Of a DNA stretch of 64,000 bases, positions 55,103-63,618 are shown piece after piece (the first letter of the stretch is position 1; every line of letters begins with the position of its first letter). Location of the stretch: NCBI RefSeq assembly GCF_009857845.1, contig NZ_WWEQ01000006.1:1-64000 (forward strand), in the 5' to 3' direction. Under the pieces are notes generated by a model that saw only the letters and a list, made by a program, of their open reading frames with translations, was not told the origin of the DNA and searched no databases. The stretch comes from Brevibacterium rongguiense. GTDB lineage: Bacteria; Actinomycetota; Actinomycetes; Actinomycetales; Brevibacteriaceae. The position numbers and the translations under genes were made by a program.

Positions 55103-56607
55103 GTCCCGCCCCACCCCTCCTCGGCGATGCTCAGCGCGGTTGCGCCCGCCGCGACCGCGGCGCGCTCCGGGGCGGACGCGTACGCCCGCCTGCCCAGTAC
55201 CGCATCGCACACCGCGCTCAGGCCGATTCCCGCGGTGCGCACCGCCGGCGAGCCCGCGGCCGCGGCCGCGCGGCCGATGATGCGGCCCAGCCCGGCGGCA
55301 GCAAACGCCGCAGCAGCGCCCCGCGCCCCGCGCGAGTCGCCCTCCTCGAGGCTGTCCGCGACGACGAGCGCCGCAACCCCGGCCGAACCCGCATCGGCGA
55401 CCGCGCGCACCGCACCGCCACCCAGGCGACCTGTTCCCGCGATCGGGGTGCGAATCCCCGCGCTGCGGCGCACCGCCGCGGCGAGGAGCCCGCTGAGACC
55501 CGCCGTCGTGCCCGCAGCGGCGGCGGAGACTCCCAGCACTCGGCTCCAGCGCCGCGTGTCCAGGTCTTCGACCGCGGCGCGCACGGCCTCGCGGAACGTG
55601 AGGTTCCCCCCGGGCGGTGTGCCCACGAGGCCCTCGAGGTCGCGCTCCTTGACCACCGTGGTGTTGAGCAGGCTCCCGATGAGGTGGCGCGCCATGCCGC
55701 TGCGCACGGGCGTGATGAGCCCGATCCAGTGCGCGGCAAGGCCCGGAGTGGTGACCGGCGCGGTGAGTACCAGGCGCGGCAGCAGTCCCACGGCCTTCGC
55801 GTACTCCTGCATCATCTGGGCGTACTCGAGCGTGTCCGGTCCCCCGATGTCGAATGCGCGGTTGACCTCTGCCGGCAGCTCCGCCGCGGAGGCCAGGTAG
55901 AACATCGCATCGCGCACGGCGATGGGGGTGATGCGGTTGCGGATCCACCGCGGTCCGATCGCACCCGGCAGGCGCTCGGAGAGACTGCGCAGCATCGTGA
56001 AGGACGCCGAGCCGTCGCCCAGCACCACGCCGGCCTGCAGCACGGCGGTGGGAACGGCGCAGTCGAGCAGGATCCGCCCCACCGCGGTGCGCGACGCGAG
56101 GTGCTCGGAGAGCTCCTCGTCATCGGGGTGCAGGCCGGCCAGGTAGACGATCCGGTCGATGCCGGCGGTCTCCGCCGCCCGCGCGAACGTCCGCGCCATG
56201 GCCGTTTCCTCGGCCATGAGGTCGGCGGCGGATCCCATGGAGTGCAGCAGATACCACGCAGCGCTCGTGCCCTCCATGGCCGCGGCGACATCGTCGAACT
56301 CGGAGGCGTCGCCCTCGCAGACCTCGACCTCCCCGGCGCCGGCCCGCTGGCCCTGGGCGACGATCGCCTCCGCCCACGGCATGGACTCGGCCTTCCCCCG
56401 ACTGCGCGAGAGCGTCCGCACGGCCCAGCCGCGCCGCAGCAGCTCTCCCACCAGCGTACCGCCCACGTAGCCCGTGGCTCCGGTGACGAGCGCACGGCGC
56501 GGCTGGTCACCGGCCTGCTCGGCGCTCCCGGCTGTTGCGCGCTCCTGGCTTCGTGCGGCGCCCGCCCGGGCGCGGGCTTCACTGCGCCCCTGTTCCGGTC
56601 CCACCAT
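55090..56607 (-). CDS. NAD(P)-binding (NmrA/SDR-type) protein with long C-terminal region
   Basis: A 505-residue protein. A Rossmann domain begins near residue 38 (ALVTGATGYVGGTLV) and extends to about 300, with the NmrA-like DAMFYLASA segment. The last 150 residues are Ala/Gly-rich, possibly helical and membrane-associated, and match no domain I recognise. The first 35 residues are polar and low-complexity. Related actinobacterial proteins pair an NmrA-like domain with a C-terminal domain of unknown function. Confidence 0.7.
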   Translation of the reverse strand: MVGPEQGRSEARARAGAARSQERATAGSAEQAGDQPRRALVTGATGYVGGTLVGELLRRGWAVRTLSRSRGKAESMPWAEAIVAQGQRAGAGEVEVCEGDASEFDDVAAAMEGTSAAWYLLHSMGSAADLMAEETAMARTFARAAETAGIDRIVYLAGLHPDDEELSEHLASRTAVGRILLDCAVPTAVLQAGVVLGDGSASFTMLRSLSERLPGAIGPRWIRNRITPIAVRDAMFYLASAAELPAEVNRAFDIGGPDTLEYAQMMQEYAKAVGLLPRLVLTAPVTTPGLAAHWIGLITPVRSGMARHLIGSLLNTTVVKERDLEGLVGTPPGGNLTFREAVRAAVEDLDTRRWSRVLGVSAAAAGTTAGLSGLLAAAVRRSAGIRTPIAGTGRLGGGAVRAVADAGSAGVAALVVADSLEEGDSRGARGAAAAFAAAGLGRIIGRAAAAAGSPAVRTAGIGLSAVCDAVLGRRAYASAPERAAVAAGATALSIAEEGWGGTAPR

Positions 56608-56768
56608 GTCTCCTCCACTCGGTCGTCGAGGCGCCGCCCGACCGCACGCCGCCGACCCCAGTCTAGGGTCGCGGGCCACCGTCCACACCGGAATTCCGGC
56701 CAGCCTCCTTGCCGCCATCGCAGGCGATCCCGCACCCGAGCGGGCTGCGCCGCCGCCCGCGCGCCTTG

Positions 56769-56774
56769 TATGCT
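56769..56774 (+). promoter_or_regulatory. -10 box of the flavin-fold stress protein operon
   Basis: TATGCT lies 83 bases before the ATG at 56857 in the 249-base divergent spacer. Nothing else stands out in that spacer. Confidence 0.4.
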
Positions 56775-56856
56775 GGCGGTGCGCCGCTGCCGCATCACCG
56801 CGGGCGAGTCGACCGGCCCGCCCCGCTCCGGCGCGACTCGACGAACGGAGAAGACC

Positions 56857-57342
56857 ATGGCGGAAACGAACACGCTCGATCAGGCAGACGTCGTCGACAT
56901 CCTCAAGCGCGCGGGCTACCTCATGCTCACGACGGCCGGCGAGGGCGGCAAGCTCCTCTCGCACCCGATGTCCCCCCAGCAGGTCACCGATGACGCCGAT
57001 GTCTGGTTCTTCGTGGGCCTGCAGGGCGACCAGGCCGTCGCCCTGCGCAAGGACCCGCACGTCAATCTCGCCATCTCCGAGGCGGGCAACTGGCTCTCCG
57101 TCTCCGGCCAGGTGCAGTTCGTCGACGACCAGGCGAAGATCGACGAGCTGTGGAACGACGAGGCGGGCGCCTACTTCGAGGGCGGCCGCCAGGATCCGAA
57201 CCTGGGCCTCATGAAGGTCATCACCGACTCCGCCCAGCACTGGGGCATGACCGGGGGCAAGCTCTCCGCCGTGGCCCAGATGGTCAAGGCCAAGGTCACC
57301 GGCGACCGCCCCGGCGGTGGGAGCGCCACCACCGAGCTGTGA
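56857..57342 (+). CDS. Pyridoxamine 5'-phosphate oxidase-fold general stress protein
   Basis: A 161-residue split-barrel protein. KLLSHPMSPQQV and DVWFFVGLQGDQ are the strands that line the flavin/haem pocket in the YzzA/general stress protein 26 group. These bind FMN, F420 or haem and reduce small molecules; a Lys for PLP is absent. RBS CGGAGAAG precedes the ATG. It overlaps the CPBP gene (GTGA), so the two are co-translated. Confidence 0.82.
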   Translation: MAETNTLDQADVVDILKRAGYLMLTTAGEGGKLLSHPMSPQQVTDDADVWFFVGLQGDQAVALRKDPHVNLAISEAGNWLSVSGQVQFVDDQAKIDELWNDEAGAYFEGGRQDPNLGLMKVITDSAQHWGMTGGKLSAVAQMVKAKVTGDRPGGGSATTEL

Positions 57343-58052
57343 GGCAGCCGCCCACCGGCCGGCGCCGCGCGGAGACCGGCGGCGCGGCCGGTGCGGCGGC
57401 GTCGGGTGAGCACGCGCCGCCCGCCTCGCGCGCGCCCGCGTGGCGCTGGCTCGTCCCCGTGGCGCTGGCCGCCGCGGGGCTGTTCGCCGCCGGCCGCGCC
57501 CCCAGCGGGGGCGGTGTCTTCATGGCCGCCAGCTGCGCGGTCGCGGTGGTCTACACCATTGCCTGGTGGCTCTGGGGCTGCCCGCGCAGGACGCTTCGCG
57601 CGCATCGCCTCGGCCGCGACGCGCTGCGGGGCCTGGCCTGGGGCGCGGGCCTCGCCGCCGTCTTCGCCGCAGGCGCGCTGGCCGTGCGGGGCATCCCGCT
57701 GCTCGCCGGCCCCGTGGCCCACCTGCTCGAGCACGCCACGGCCGGGCACCTCCTGCCCGTCGCCATCATCACCGCCCTCAGCGGGATCGCCGAGGAGCTG
57801 TTCTACCGCCGCACGGCCCTCCTCCTCCTGCCGGGCCGCTTCCGCACCCGCGCGCTCGTCTCCCTGGGGCTCTACATGGCGGTCTCCGCCACCATGGGAG
57901 TCCCGCTGCTCGTGTTCGCGGCAGCCGCGCTCGGTGCCGCCGCCACCGCCGAGGCGCGCCGGACCGGGTCGCTCACCTCGCCGATCGTCATGCACCTCGT
58001 GTGGTCGCTGGCCATGCTCATGGCGCTGCCCGCCCTCCTCCAGGCGGTGTGA
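57339..58052 (+). CDS. CPBP-family intramembrane metalloprotease
   Basis: A 237-residue membrane protein with six to eight helices. The catalytic pair EE with downstream Arg is in SGIAEELFYRR (about residue 146), and the second motif His in PIVMHLVWSLA near the C-terminus, as in CAAX-like/Abi proteases. CPBP proteins process bacteriocins, signal peptides or prenylated proteins; many lack a known substrate. The GTG start overlaps the preceding stop codon. No bacteriocin gene is nearby. Confidence 0.82.
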   Translation: MRQPPTGRRRAETGGAAGAAASGEHAPPASRAPAWRWLVPVALAAAGLFAAGRAPSGGGVFMAASCAVAVVYTIAWWLWGCPRRTLRAHRLGRDALRGLAWGAGLAAVFAAGALAVRGIPLLAGPVAHLLEHATAGHLLPVAIITALSGIAEELFYRRTALLLLPGRFRTRALVSLGLYMAVSATMGVPLLVFAAAALGAAATAEARRTGSLTSPIVMHLVWSLAMLMALPALLQAV

Positions 58053-58057
58053 GCGCC

Positions 58058-58435
58058 ATGCCGGATAGCACGTCGCCCCACGCCGACCCGAGCGGCGACT
58101 CCCCCACGGACGACGAGAAGTTCTTCACCGTGCGCGGCCGCCGCTGGCGGCGGACCGACCCCGCCCTCGCCGCCGAGGTGGTCGAGCAGCTGAAGTCGCA
58201 CCTCGGGCGGGGCAGATCCGGTGTGCGGGCCGGGACGAAGGCGCAGGACACCGAGGCCGTTGCCGCCGCCCGGCGCACGGTGGGCCTTGCCAAGCACGGC
58301 CTGGGCGAGCGCGGAGCCCCCTGGTGGGAGCTGTCCGAACAGGACAGGCACGCCCGGGCCGCGGACGCGCTTGCCGCCCTCGAGGGGGATGAGGCGGCCG
58401 CCGGGCGGGTGTTCGGCGGTGGTGATCGCGGGTAG
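58058..58435 (+). CDS. Conserved small protein of unknown function
   Basis: A 125-residue charged protein. FTVRGRRWRRTDP near residue 28 and RGAPWWELSEQDRHARAADAL near the C-terminus are conserved in a family often labelled, without support, as biopolymer transport protein. Nothing indicates a membrane or catalytic role. It begins five bases after the CPBP stop codon and is probably co-transcribed with it. Confidence 0.6.
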   Translation: MPDSTSPHADPSGDSPTDDEKFFTVRGRRWRRTDPALAAEVVEQLKSHLGRGRSGVRAGTKAQDTEAVAAARRTVGLAKHGLGERGAPWWELSEQDRHARAADALAALEGDEAAAGRVFGGGDRG

Positions 58436-58438
58436 GCT
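58433..58438 (+). promoter_or_regulatory. -10 box overlapping the previous stop codon
   Basis: TAGGCT shares bases with the TAG stop of the 125-residue gene and lies 62 bases before the next ATG. Confidence 0.4.
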
Positions 58439-58499
58439 CGCCCACACGCATCGGGGCATCCGCCCCGGCGAACCCGACGCACCCGAGTGAGGAATCGAC

Positions 58500-58751
58500 A
58501 TGACCGAACCCACCGCCGAGCAGCTGGACGCCGCTCGCGAAGCCGCCCAGCACGCCGTGGACACCGCCACGTCCTGGGACTACAGCGCCGATCGCAGCAA
58601 GCTCGCCGCGAAGCTGCGCGAAGGGCTTGACGAGGCGCAGGTCAGCGTCGACGACGCCGAATTCGAGCGGATTGTCGACGAGATCATCGCCTACACCGAA
58701 AACCCCGGCAGCGCGAAGCCCGCGGTCCGCACCGCCACCCCGGCGGTCTGA
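58500..58751 (+). CDS. Small acidic helical protein, unknown
   Basis: An 83-residue mostly helical protein (about residues 5-65), acidic and free of cysteine. It has a good ribosome site (GAGGA) eight bases before the ATG. The last 20 codons overlap the end of the convergent membrane-protein gene. No family is recognised. An antitoxin-like role cannot be excluded, but no toxin gene is adjacent. Confidence 0.5.
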   Translation: MTEPTAEQLDAAREAAQHAVDTATSWDYSADRSKLAAKLREGLDEAQVSVDDAEFERIVDEIIAYTENPGSAKPAVRTATPAV

Positions 58752-59368
58752 CCCGCCGCCCCCGGCCGGCGCAGGCCAGGGGCGGCCCGCCATTCGCCCG
58801 TGCCCTCGGGCTCCGCGGTGCCCCTGGCGCGCCACAGCGCCGCGGCGCCCACCGACCCCATCAGGCCGGCGGCAAGGTCTCCGACGGTGTCCCAGGGTGC
58901 GACGTTCACGGTGCTGTCCACATAGGCGTGCCCCCAGAGCTCCATGGCCTCCCAGCTGAGAGCCAGGACGAGGCCCGCTGCCACGATGGCACCCGGCCTC
59001 GGCCGCCGGATGAGCCACGCTGCGAGGACCGCGAGCACTCCCGTCACCAGGGCATGGGCGGCGAGATCCCACCACCAGATGCGCGCGTAGAGATCCAGGT
59101 AGGAGCTGATGGCCGCGGCCATGGTCGCCGTCGACCCGGCAATCTCCCAGCGCACGGGCAGACGGGTGCGCCAGGCGACCACCTGCTCGAGGCCCACGAG
59201 GAGCGCAACGAGCCCCTCCACCCACAGCGAGCACCCACCGGGCCGACGCCAGCCGCTGGTGAACAGGCCCACCGCTAAGACCAGGCCCGACCAGCGGGCC
59301 GCCAGCAGACCCACGGCGCGCAGCGCGGCGAGGGCACTCCGGCCCCGCGGTGGGTGCTGCTCACTCAC
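58691..59368 (-). CDS. Six-helix membrane protein of YjdF/DUF2238 resemblance
   Basis: A 225-residue membrane protein. WWWDLAAHALVTG and a segment with APWDTVGDLAAGLMGS (about residues 165-180) resemble the D-T-x-x-D motif of YjdF/DUF2238 proteins. The GTG start follows GGGAGGG and lies eight bases inside the glycosyltransferase end, so it is co-translated with the glycan genes upstream on this strand. The C-terminal 20 residues overlap the convergent small gene. Function unknown. Confidence 0.65.
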   Translation of the reverse strand: MSEQHPPRGRSALAALRAVGLLAARWSGLVLAVGLFTSGWRRPGGCSLWVEGLVALLVGLEQVVAWRTRLPVRWEIAGSTATMAAAISSYLDLYARIWWWDLAAHALVTGVLAVLAAWLIRRPRPGAIVAAGLVLALSWEAMELWGHAYVDSTVNVAPWDTVGDLAAGLMGSVGAAALWRARGTAEPEGTGEWRAAPGLRRPGAAGQTAGVAVRTAGFALPGFSV

Positions 59369-60185
59369 CGAGGCCCTCCCGCACGGCGCCTTCCCGCCCC
59401 GCACCGACGGCGCGCTTCAGCTGCCCCAGTCGCAGCCGCCAGCGGTCCCACGGGAACTCCCTGCGCCAGGCCCGCGCAAGGGTTGATCCCGCGCGCCGCC
59501 AGCGGTCGAAGCCCGGGCGGCCCCAGCGCAGCGAGCGCAGCGACATGCGCACTCCCACCGAGGCGCTGAACACGACCCGTTCGTCCGAGCCGATGAGGAA
59601 CGAGAGGTCCATATCGTCGTGCACGCGGGGGCTGCGCGAGGCGTCCGAGCGCACCCGGTGCCACCATTCCCTGCGCAACGACATGGTCGTGCCGAACAGC
59701 GGCGGGTGACCGAGCGCGGCCCCGGCGCTCACAACATAGGCGCCCACGTAGGCGATGGTGAGGAGCGCACCCACGATCGGGAGGCCCTGGAACCACCCGG
59801 GACCGGTCACCGCCGCCGTGCCGGGTTTCGCATGCGCGTGGGCCCGCGCATGCGCTCTCACCCATCCGGGCGGCGGGCGGGAATCCGCATCGCAGCGCAG
59901 AATGAGCTCACCGCGCGCCGCATCGTACCCCCGGTGCGCGGCCGGCGCGATCCCCTGCCGCGGTTCGAAGAGCACTGTGCATCCCGCCGCTCGCGCGACC
60001 GCCGCCGTGGCGTCGTCGGACGCGTTGTCCACGACTATGACTTCCAGTGGGCGCTGCGATTGGGCTGCCAGACAGGCCAGCAGCCCTCGGAGCTGCATCG
60101 CGTCGTCGCGCACGGGAACGACCACCGAGCACGAGGGCAGCTCCTCACCCGGTGCCGCCGCGGTCGGCGCTACCAACCGGCCCAC
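59361..60185 (-). CDS. Glycosyltransferase family 2 enzyme
   Basis: A 274-residue GT2 with fold GT-A. It starts with CSVVVPVRDDA, has the nucleotide-binding VIVVDNASDDAT and the DxD motif in LRCDADSRP (about residue 95). A hydrophobic segment at about 140-165 may anchor it to the membrane. The C-terminal 100 residues are basic. The GTG start overlaps the preceding gene by 16 bases, with GGAG upstream. Confidence 0.88.
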   Translation of the reverse strand: MGRLVAPTAAAPGEELPSCSVVVPVRDDAMQLRGLLACLAAQSQRPLEVIVVDNASDDATAAVARAAGCTVLFEPRQGIAPAAHRGYDAARGELILRCDADSRPPPGWVRAHARAHAHAKPGTAAVTGPGWFQGLPIVGALLTIAYVGAYVVSAGAALGHPPLFGTTMSLRREWWHRVRSDASRSPRVHDDMDLSFLIGSDERVVFSASVGVRMSLRSLRWGRPGFDRWRRAGSTLARAWRREFPWDRWRLRLGQLKRAVGAGREGAVREGLGE

Positions 60186-62407
60186 GCGCGCTCCAGGTCC
60201 ATCCGCTCCTCCGCCGGGGCCACGGCGACGGCAAGCCCGCGAGCGCCCTCGGCGCCGAGCGGTCCGCCGATCCCCGCGGCCTCCTCCAGTGCCCGCGCGC
60301 GAGCGCTCACCAGCACCGCCGCGGGTCGGCCGTGCACGGTGAAGCCGGCGCGGCGCCACCGCCCGCCGCACTCGCCGGCCTCGGCCGCGGTGTCCAGCGT
60401 GCGCATCACATCCGCAACGGCCTCCGGCTCGCCGAACAGCCGCTCGACCTCGAGGCGGTAGCGCCAGCCCGCGGCACCGGCGGCCGTGCTCACGCGCGGA
60501 TCCGCCGCGAAGAACGCGGCCGCGCACCCGGCCGGCAGCCGGACCTGCGCATCCGGCAGCACGGCAAGCAGGCGGGCGGTCCAGTCGATGAGCGCATCCG
60601 CTGGCGCGTCGGCGCGCACGACCACCGCGAGTTCGGGCACCGCGAAGCCCACGCCGCGCGGGCGCGCCCACCGCGCGGGGATGCGCGCCGCCAGCGCGCG
60701 GGTCTCGCGGTTCTTCTGCGCCAGCGCGGCCGCATCGCCGCGGCCGCCCCGCCCCGCCCAGTCCGGCTCGGCGTGATGGGCGACGGCGCCGGGCACGTGC
60801 AGCAGCCGGGCCCCAGCCTGCCACCAGCGGTGGGCAGCCTCCCAGTCCTCGCCCCCGTAGCCCACGAGGGTCTCATCGAACGGGGCCAGGAGGGCCAGCG
60901 AGCGCGGCAGGGCGACCAGGGCGGAGATGACGAAGCGATACGACGCCTCATCGGCGGCCCGCAGGTCCTCCGTCGCGGTGTAGCCGTCCGCCAGCCACCC
61001 GACCGGCGCCCACGCGCGACCGTGCGGGTGGAGGCGCGAGCCGACCGCCACCTCGGCCGCCCCCGCCCGCACCGGGGCGGTCAGCGCCGCGATGAACCCC
61101 GGCTGGGGCACGGTGTCCGCGTCGAGGAAGACGATGACATCGCCGCGGGCGGCCCCGGCGCCCAGATTGCGGGCGGCTCCCGCGCGGAAGCCCCGGTCCT
61201 CCTGGTGCAGCACGCGCACGCCCTCGCACGCGAGCGGGCGGGGCGAGCCGTCGTCGACGACGATGACCTCCGCGCTCGGATCGTCGGCGCGCAGCGCGGC
61301 GAGGACGTCCTGCAGCCGTCGCCGATGCGGCGTGTCCTCCGCCGGCTGGGGGTCGTAGAAGGGGATGACGACGCTCGTGGGCACCGCCGGCTCGGGCAGC
61401 CCGGCCAAGGCCCGGGCGTAGGCGCCCACCGCATCGACGGGATCGGCGCGGCCCTCCGGGGCAAGCCACGTGGAGGCGGGCTCGCGCAGCGCGGCCGCGA
61501 GCGCGTCCGGCAGGGCGTCGGGGGCGACGAGGGTGACCGTGCCCGGCCGCAGCCGGGCCATCTCGCGCGTGTAGCGGGTGTCGATGACAAGCGGGCGGCG
61601 GCCGGCCGCAATCCAGCTGTTGAGCGACCCGGAGGCGGAGAAGTGCTGGTGGAAGACCACCGGCACGTGGACCTGGCGCAGCTCCGCGACGACGCGTTCG
61701 GCGGGGATGTAACCGCGCTGCTCGAAACCGACGCCCGCGGCGGCCGCCCGCTGCCGCAGCGCCGCGATGGCGTCCTCGTGGCCGTGGGCGGCGCGCCCGA
61801 GGACCCGCACGGCGAGCGCGGCATCGACCGCGCCCGCGGCGTCGATGACCTCCTCGTATCCCTTGCCCGGGTAGGCGAATCCGAAGAGGCCGATCGTGGG
61901 CGGCCCGCCCTCAGGGCCGGGCGCATCCGGCGCATCCGGCGCCGCGGCGGGCGCGGCGGCCGTCTGGAGCGGGAGCGGGATCACCGCGGCCGCGGGATCG
62001 CCCGCGCGCGGAGCGCGGCGCAGCACCCCCGCTTCGAAGGCCAGCTGGAGCTCATGGTCGGAGCTGAGCACGACGAGCCGGGCGGCGGCGGCCACCCGCC
62101 GGTAGGCGCGGGCGCGGGCGGCGTACCCGCGGCCGTCGCTTGGCTGCGGCAGGTCGTGGAGCGTCACGCTCATGCGGCCGCTCGCGCCGAACCGCTCGGC
62201 GCACGCGGCCGCGGCGGCGGGGTCCGCGCCGAAGAGGCGGTCGGTGAAGTGCAGGTGGACCGCCGCCGGTACGGGCGCAGCGGCGAGCTCGGCGGGGCCC
62301 GCGGCGCGCAGGAGCGGGGCGCCCAGGTCCAGCGCCAACCGGTGCGCCAGCGCCGTGACCCCGTGGTCGAGCCCGCCCACCAGCACGTGCACCGGCAGCT
62401 GCGCCAT
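60170..62407 (-). CDS. Bifunctional glycosyltransferase: GT-B (GT1/GT4-type) plus GT-A (GT2)
   Basis: A 745-residue protein with two transferase domains. The first, residues of about 1-330, has a GT-B pattern (FGFAYPGKGYEEVI near 185 and SASGSLNSWIAAGRRPLV near 262). The second, about 345-600, is a GT2: SVVIPFYDP, VIVVDDGSPRP, DxD in FLDADTVPQPG (about 432), and YGGEDWEAAHRWW (about 535). The final 140 residues have no clear domain. Fused two-domain enzymes add alternating sugars to surface glycans. It follows the WcbI-like gene by 16 bases. Confidence 0.82.
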   Translation of the reverse strand: MAQLPVHVLVGGLDHGVTALAHRLALDLGAPLLRAAGPAELAAAPVPAAVHLHFTDRLFGADPAAAAACAERFGASGRMSVTLHDLPQPSDGRGYAARARAYRRVAAAARLVVLSSDHELQLAFEAGVLRRAPRAGDPAAAVIPLPLQTAAAPAAAPDAPDAPGPEGGPPTIGLFGFAYPGKGYEEVIDAAGAVDAALAVRVLGRAAHGHEDAIAALRQRAAAAGVGFEQRGYIPAERVVAELRQVHVPVVFHQHFSASGSLNSWIAAGRRPLVIDTRYTREMARLRPGTVTLVAPDALPDALAAALREPASTWLAPEGRADPVDAVGAYARALAGLPEPAVPTSVVIPFYDPQPAEDTPHRRRLQDVLAALRADDPSAEVIVVDDGSPRPLACEGVRVLHQEDRGFRAGAARNLGAGAARGDVIVFLDADTVPQPGFIAALTAPVRAGAAEVAVGSRLHPHGRAWAPVGWLADGYTATEDLRAADEASYRFVISALVALPRSLALLAPFDETLVGYGGEDWEAAHRWWQAGARLLHVPGAVAHHAEPDWAGRGGRGDAAALAQKNRETRALAARIPARWARPRGVGFAVPELAVVVRADAPADALIDWTARLLAVLPDAQVRLPAGCAAAFFAADPRVSTAAGAAGWRYRLEVERLFGEPEAVADVMRTLDTAAEAGECGGRWRRAGFTVHGRPAAVLVSARARALEEAAGIGGPLGAEGARGLAVAVAPAEERMDLERAWAGW

Positions 62408-62423
62408 CAGCGGCCCCCGGCCA

Positions 62424-63428
62424 TCAGTCCACCCAGCCCAGCAGCCGCAGCCGGGCGCGGCAGTGCTCAAGGCCGTAGGACACGAAGTCGGGATGCTGCG
62501 CGTACCAGGCAAGCTGGGCCGCGCGCAGGCGAGCGGCCGGCAGCTCGCGGCCGTCCACGCTCCACGGCCGCGCCGGCAGTCCGAAGTGCTGCGCGGCGGC
62601 GGCCTCGAGCGCGGCCCTGACCGCTCCGAGCATCTCGAAGTCCGGCGGTCGCACGGCGCCCGGCAGCGCGGCGCCCAGGTCGCGCAGGCGCCGGACCACG
62701 CGCTCGACCACCCGTGCGAAGAACGCGTTCGCGGGGTGGTTGAGCGTGTGGTGGGTGCGGTAGGCGCGGATGTCCGCCGCCAGCAGGTCCGACGCCGGCA
62801 CCGCACCGGCCGCCGCCTCCCGCCGGGCCAGCTCGGCCACGGAGTCCGCGCCGAGCCGCGCTACGGCCGCGGCGGAGACCTCGAGCTCCCCGGCCGCGGC
62901 GGCGATGCGGGCGGGCGCCCCGGGCGCCTCCGGATCGGCGGCGAGGTGCGGGGCGCGGTGGGCGATGAGGAGGGTGCGCAGATCGTGGTAGGCGACGAGC
63001 GGTGGATCGACCGCCCCCGCCCAGGCGGGGCGCAGCGTCGCCTGCGCGGGGAAGTAGCCGGAGAAGCGCAGCGAGGGGATCAGGACCGTGCCCGCGCCGG
63101 GCCCCAGCTCCTCGGCGATGTCCTCCGTGCCGATGGGCAGCCCGCGGTAGCCGCGGCGGACGGGCTGGGCCACGAGGAAGTCCGCGGCCGCGAGCAGGCG
63201 GCGCAGGTGGGGCAGGTCCTCGGCCTCGAGCTCGTGGACGGGCGGGATGAGCGGCGCATCGGCCCCCGCGGTCTCGAGCAGGCGCCGCACGGACCCCGCC
63301 TGGCAGTTCCCGTGCACCACGACGAGGGGGCGGTCGCCGGGCGCCGGATCGGCCAGCCCGAAGAAGCGACCGTAATGGCGGCGCCATGCCGCGGTGCGGT
63401 GCGCCCCGGAGGCGCGCGAGGTCGTCAC
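62424..63428 (-). CDS. WcbI-family polysaccharide biosynthesis protein
   Basis: A 334-residue protein with VVHGNCQAGSVRRLL near residue 36, the GNCQ signature of the WcbI family, which in Burkholderia is tied to capsule assembly and acetyl transfer to heptose. It is the first gene of the minus-strand glycan operon (WcbI-like, GT-B/GT2, GT2, membrane protein). Tail segments such as the THHTLNHPANAFF stretch are also conserved in the family. No signal peptide is present. Confidence 0.82.
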   Translation of the reverse strand: MTTSRASGAHRTAAWRRHYGRFFGLADPAPGDRPLVVVHGNCQAGSVRRLLETAGADAPLIPPVHELEAEDLPHLRRLLAAADFLVAQPVRRGYRGLPIGTEDIAEELGPGAGTVLIPSLRFSGYFPAQATLRPAWAGAVDPPLVAYHDLRTLLIAHRAPHLAADPEAPGAPARIAAAAGELEVSAAAVARLGADSVAELARREAAAGAVPASDLLAADIRAYRTHHTLNHPANAFFARVVERVVRRLRDLGAALPGAVRPPDFEMLGAVRAALEAAAAQHFGLPARPWSVDGRELPAARLRAAQLAWYAQHPDFVSYGLEHCRARLRLLGWVD

Positions 63429-63521
63429 CCGCCCAGCCTAGCGGCCCGGCCGGCCCGCCCGGCGGCGGTGCCCCCGCCCGCGCCCGCAGAGGACCCGCGC
63501 CCGCAGAGGAACAAGGTGCCT

Positions 63522-63527
63522 TACGAT
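63522..63527 (+). promoter_or_regulatory. -10 box of the divergent glycosyltransferase
   Basis: TACGAT in the 190-base divergent spacer, about 90 bases before the start codon of the rightmost gene. Confidence 0.4.
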
Positions 63528-63618
63528 GGCAAGGGACGGCCGCGCCGCCGCTGCGGCACACGGAGGGCCGGCCCACATCGGCTAGTCGGGGCGATTCCCG
63601 GAGATGGGCAGGTCAACG

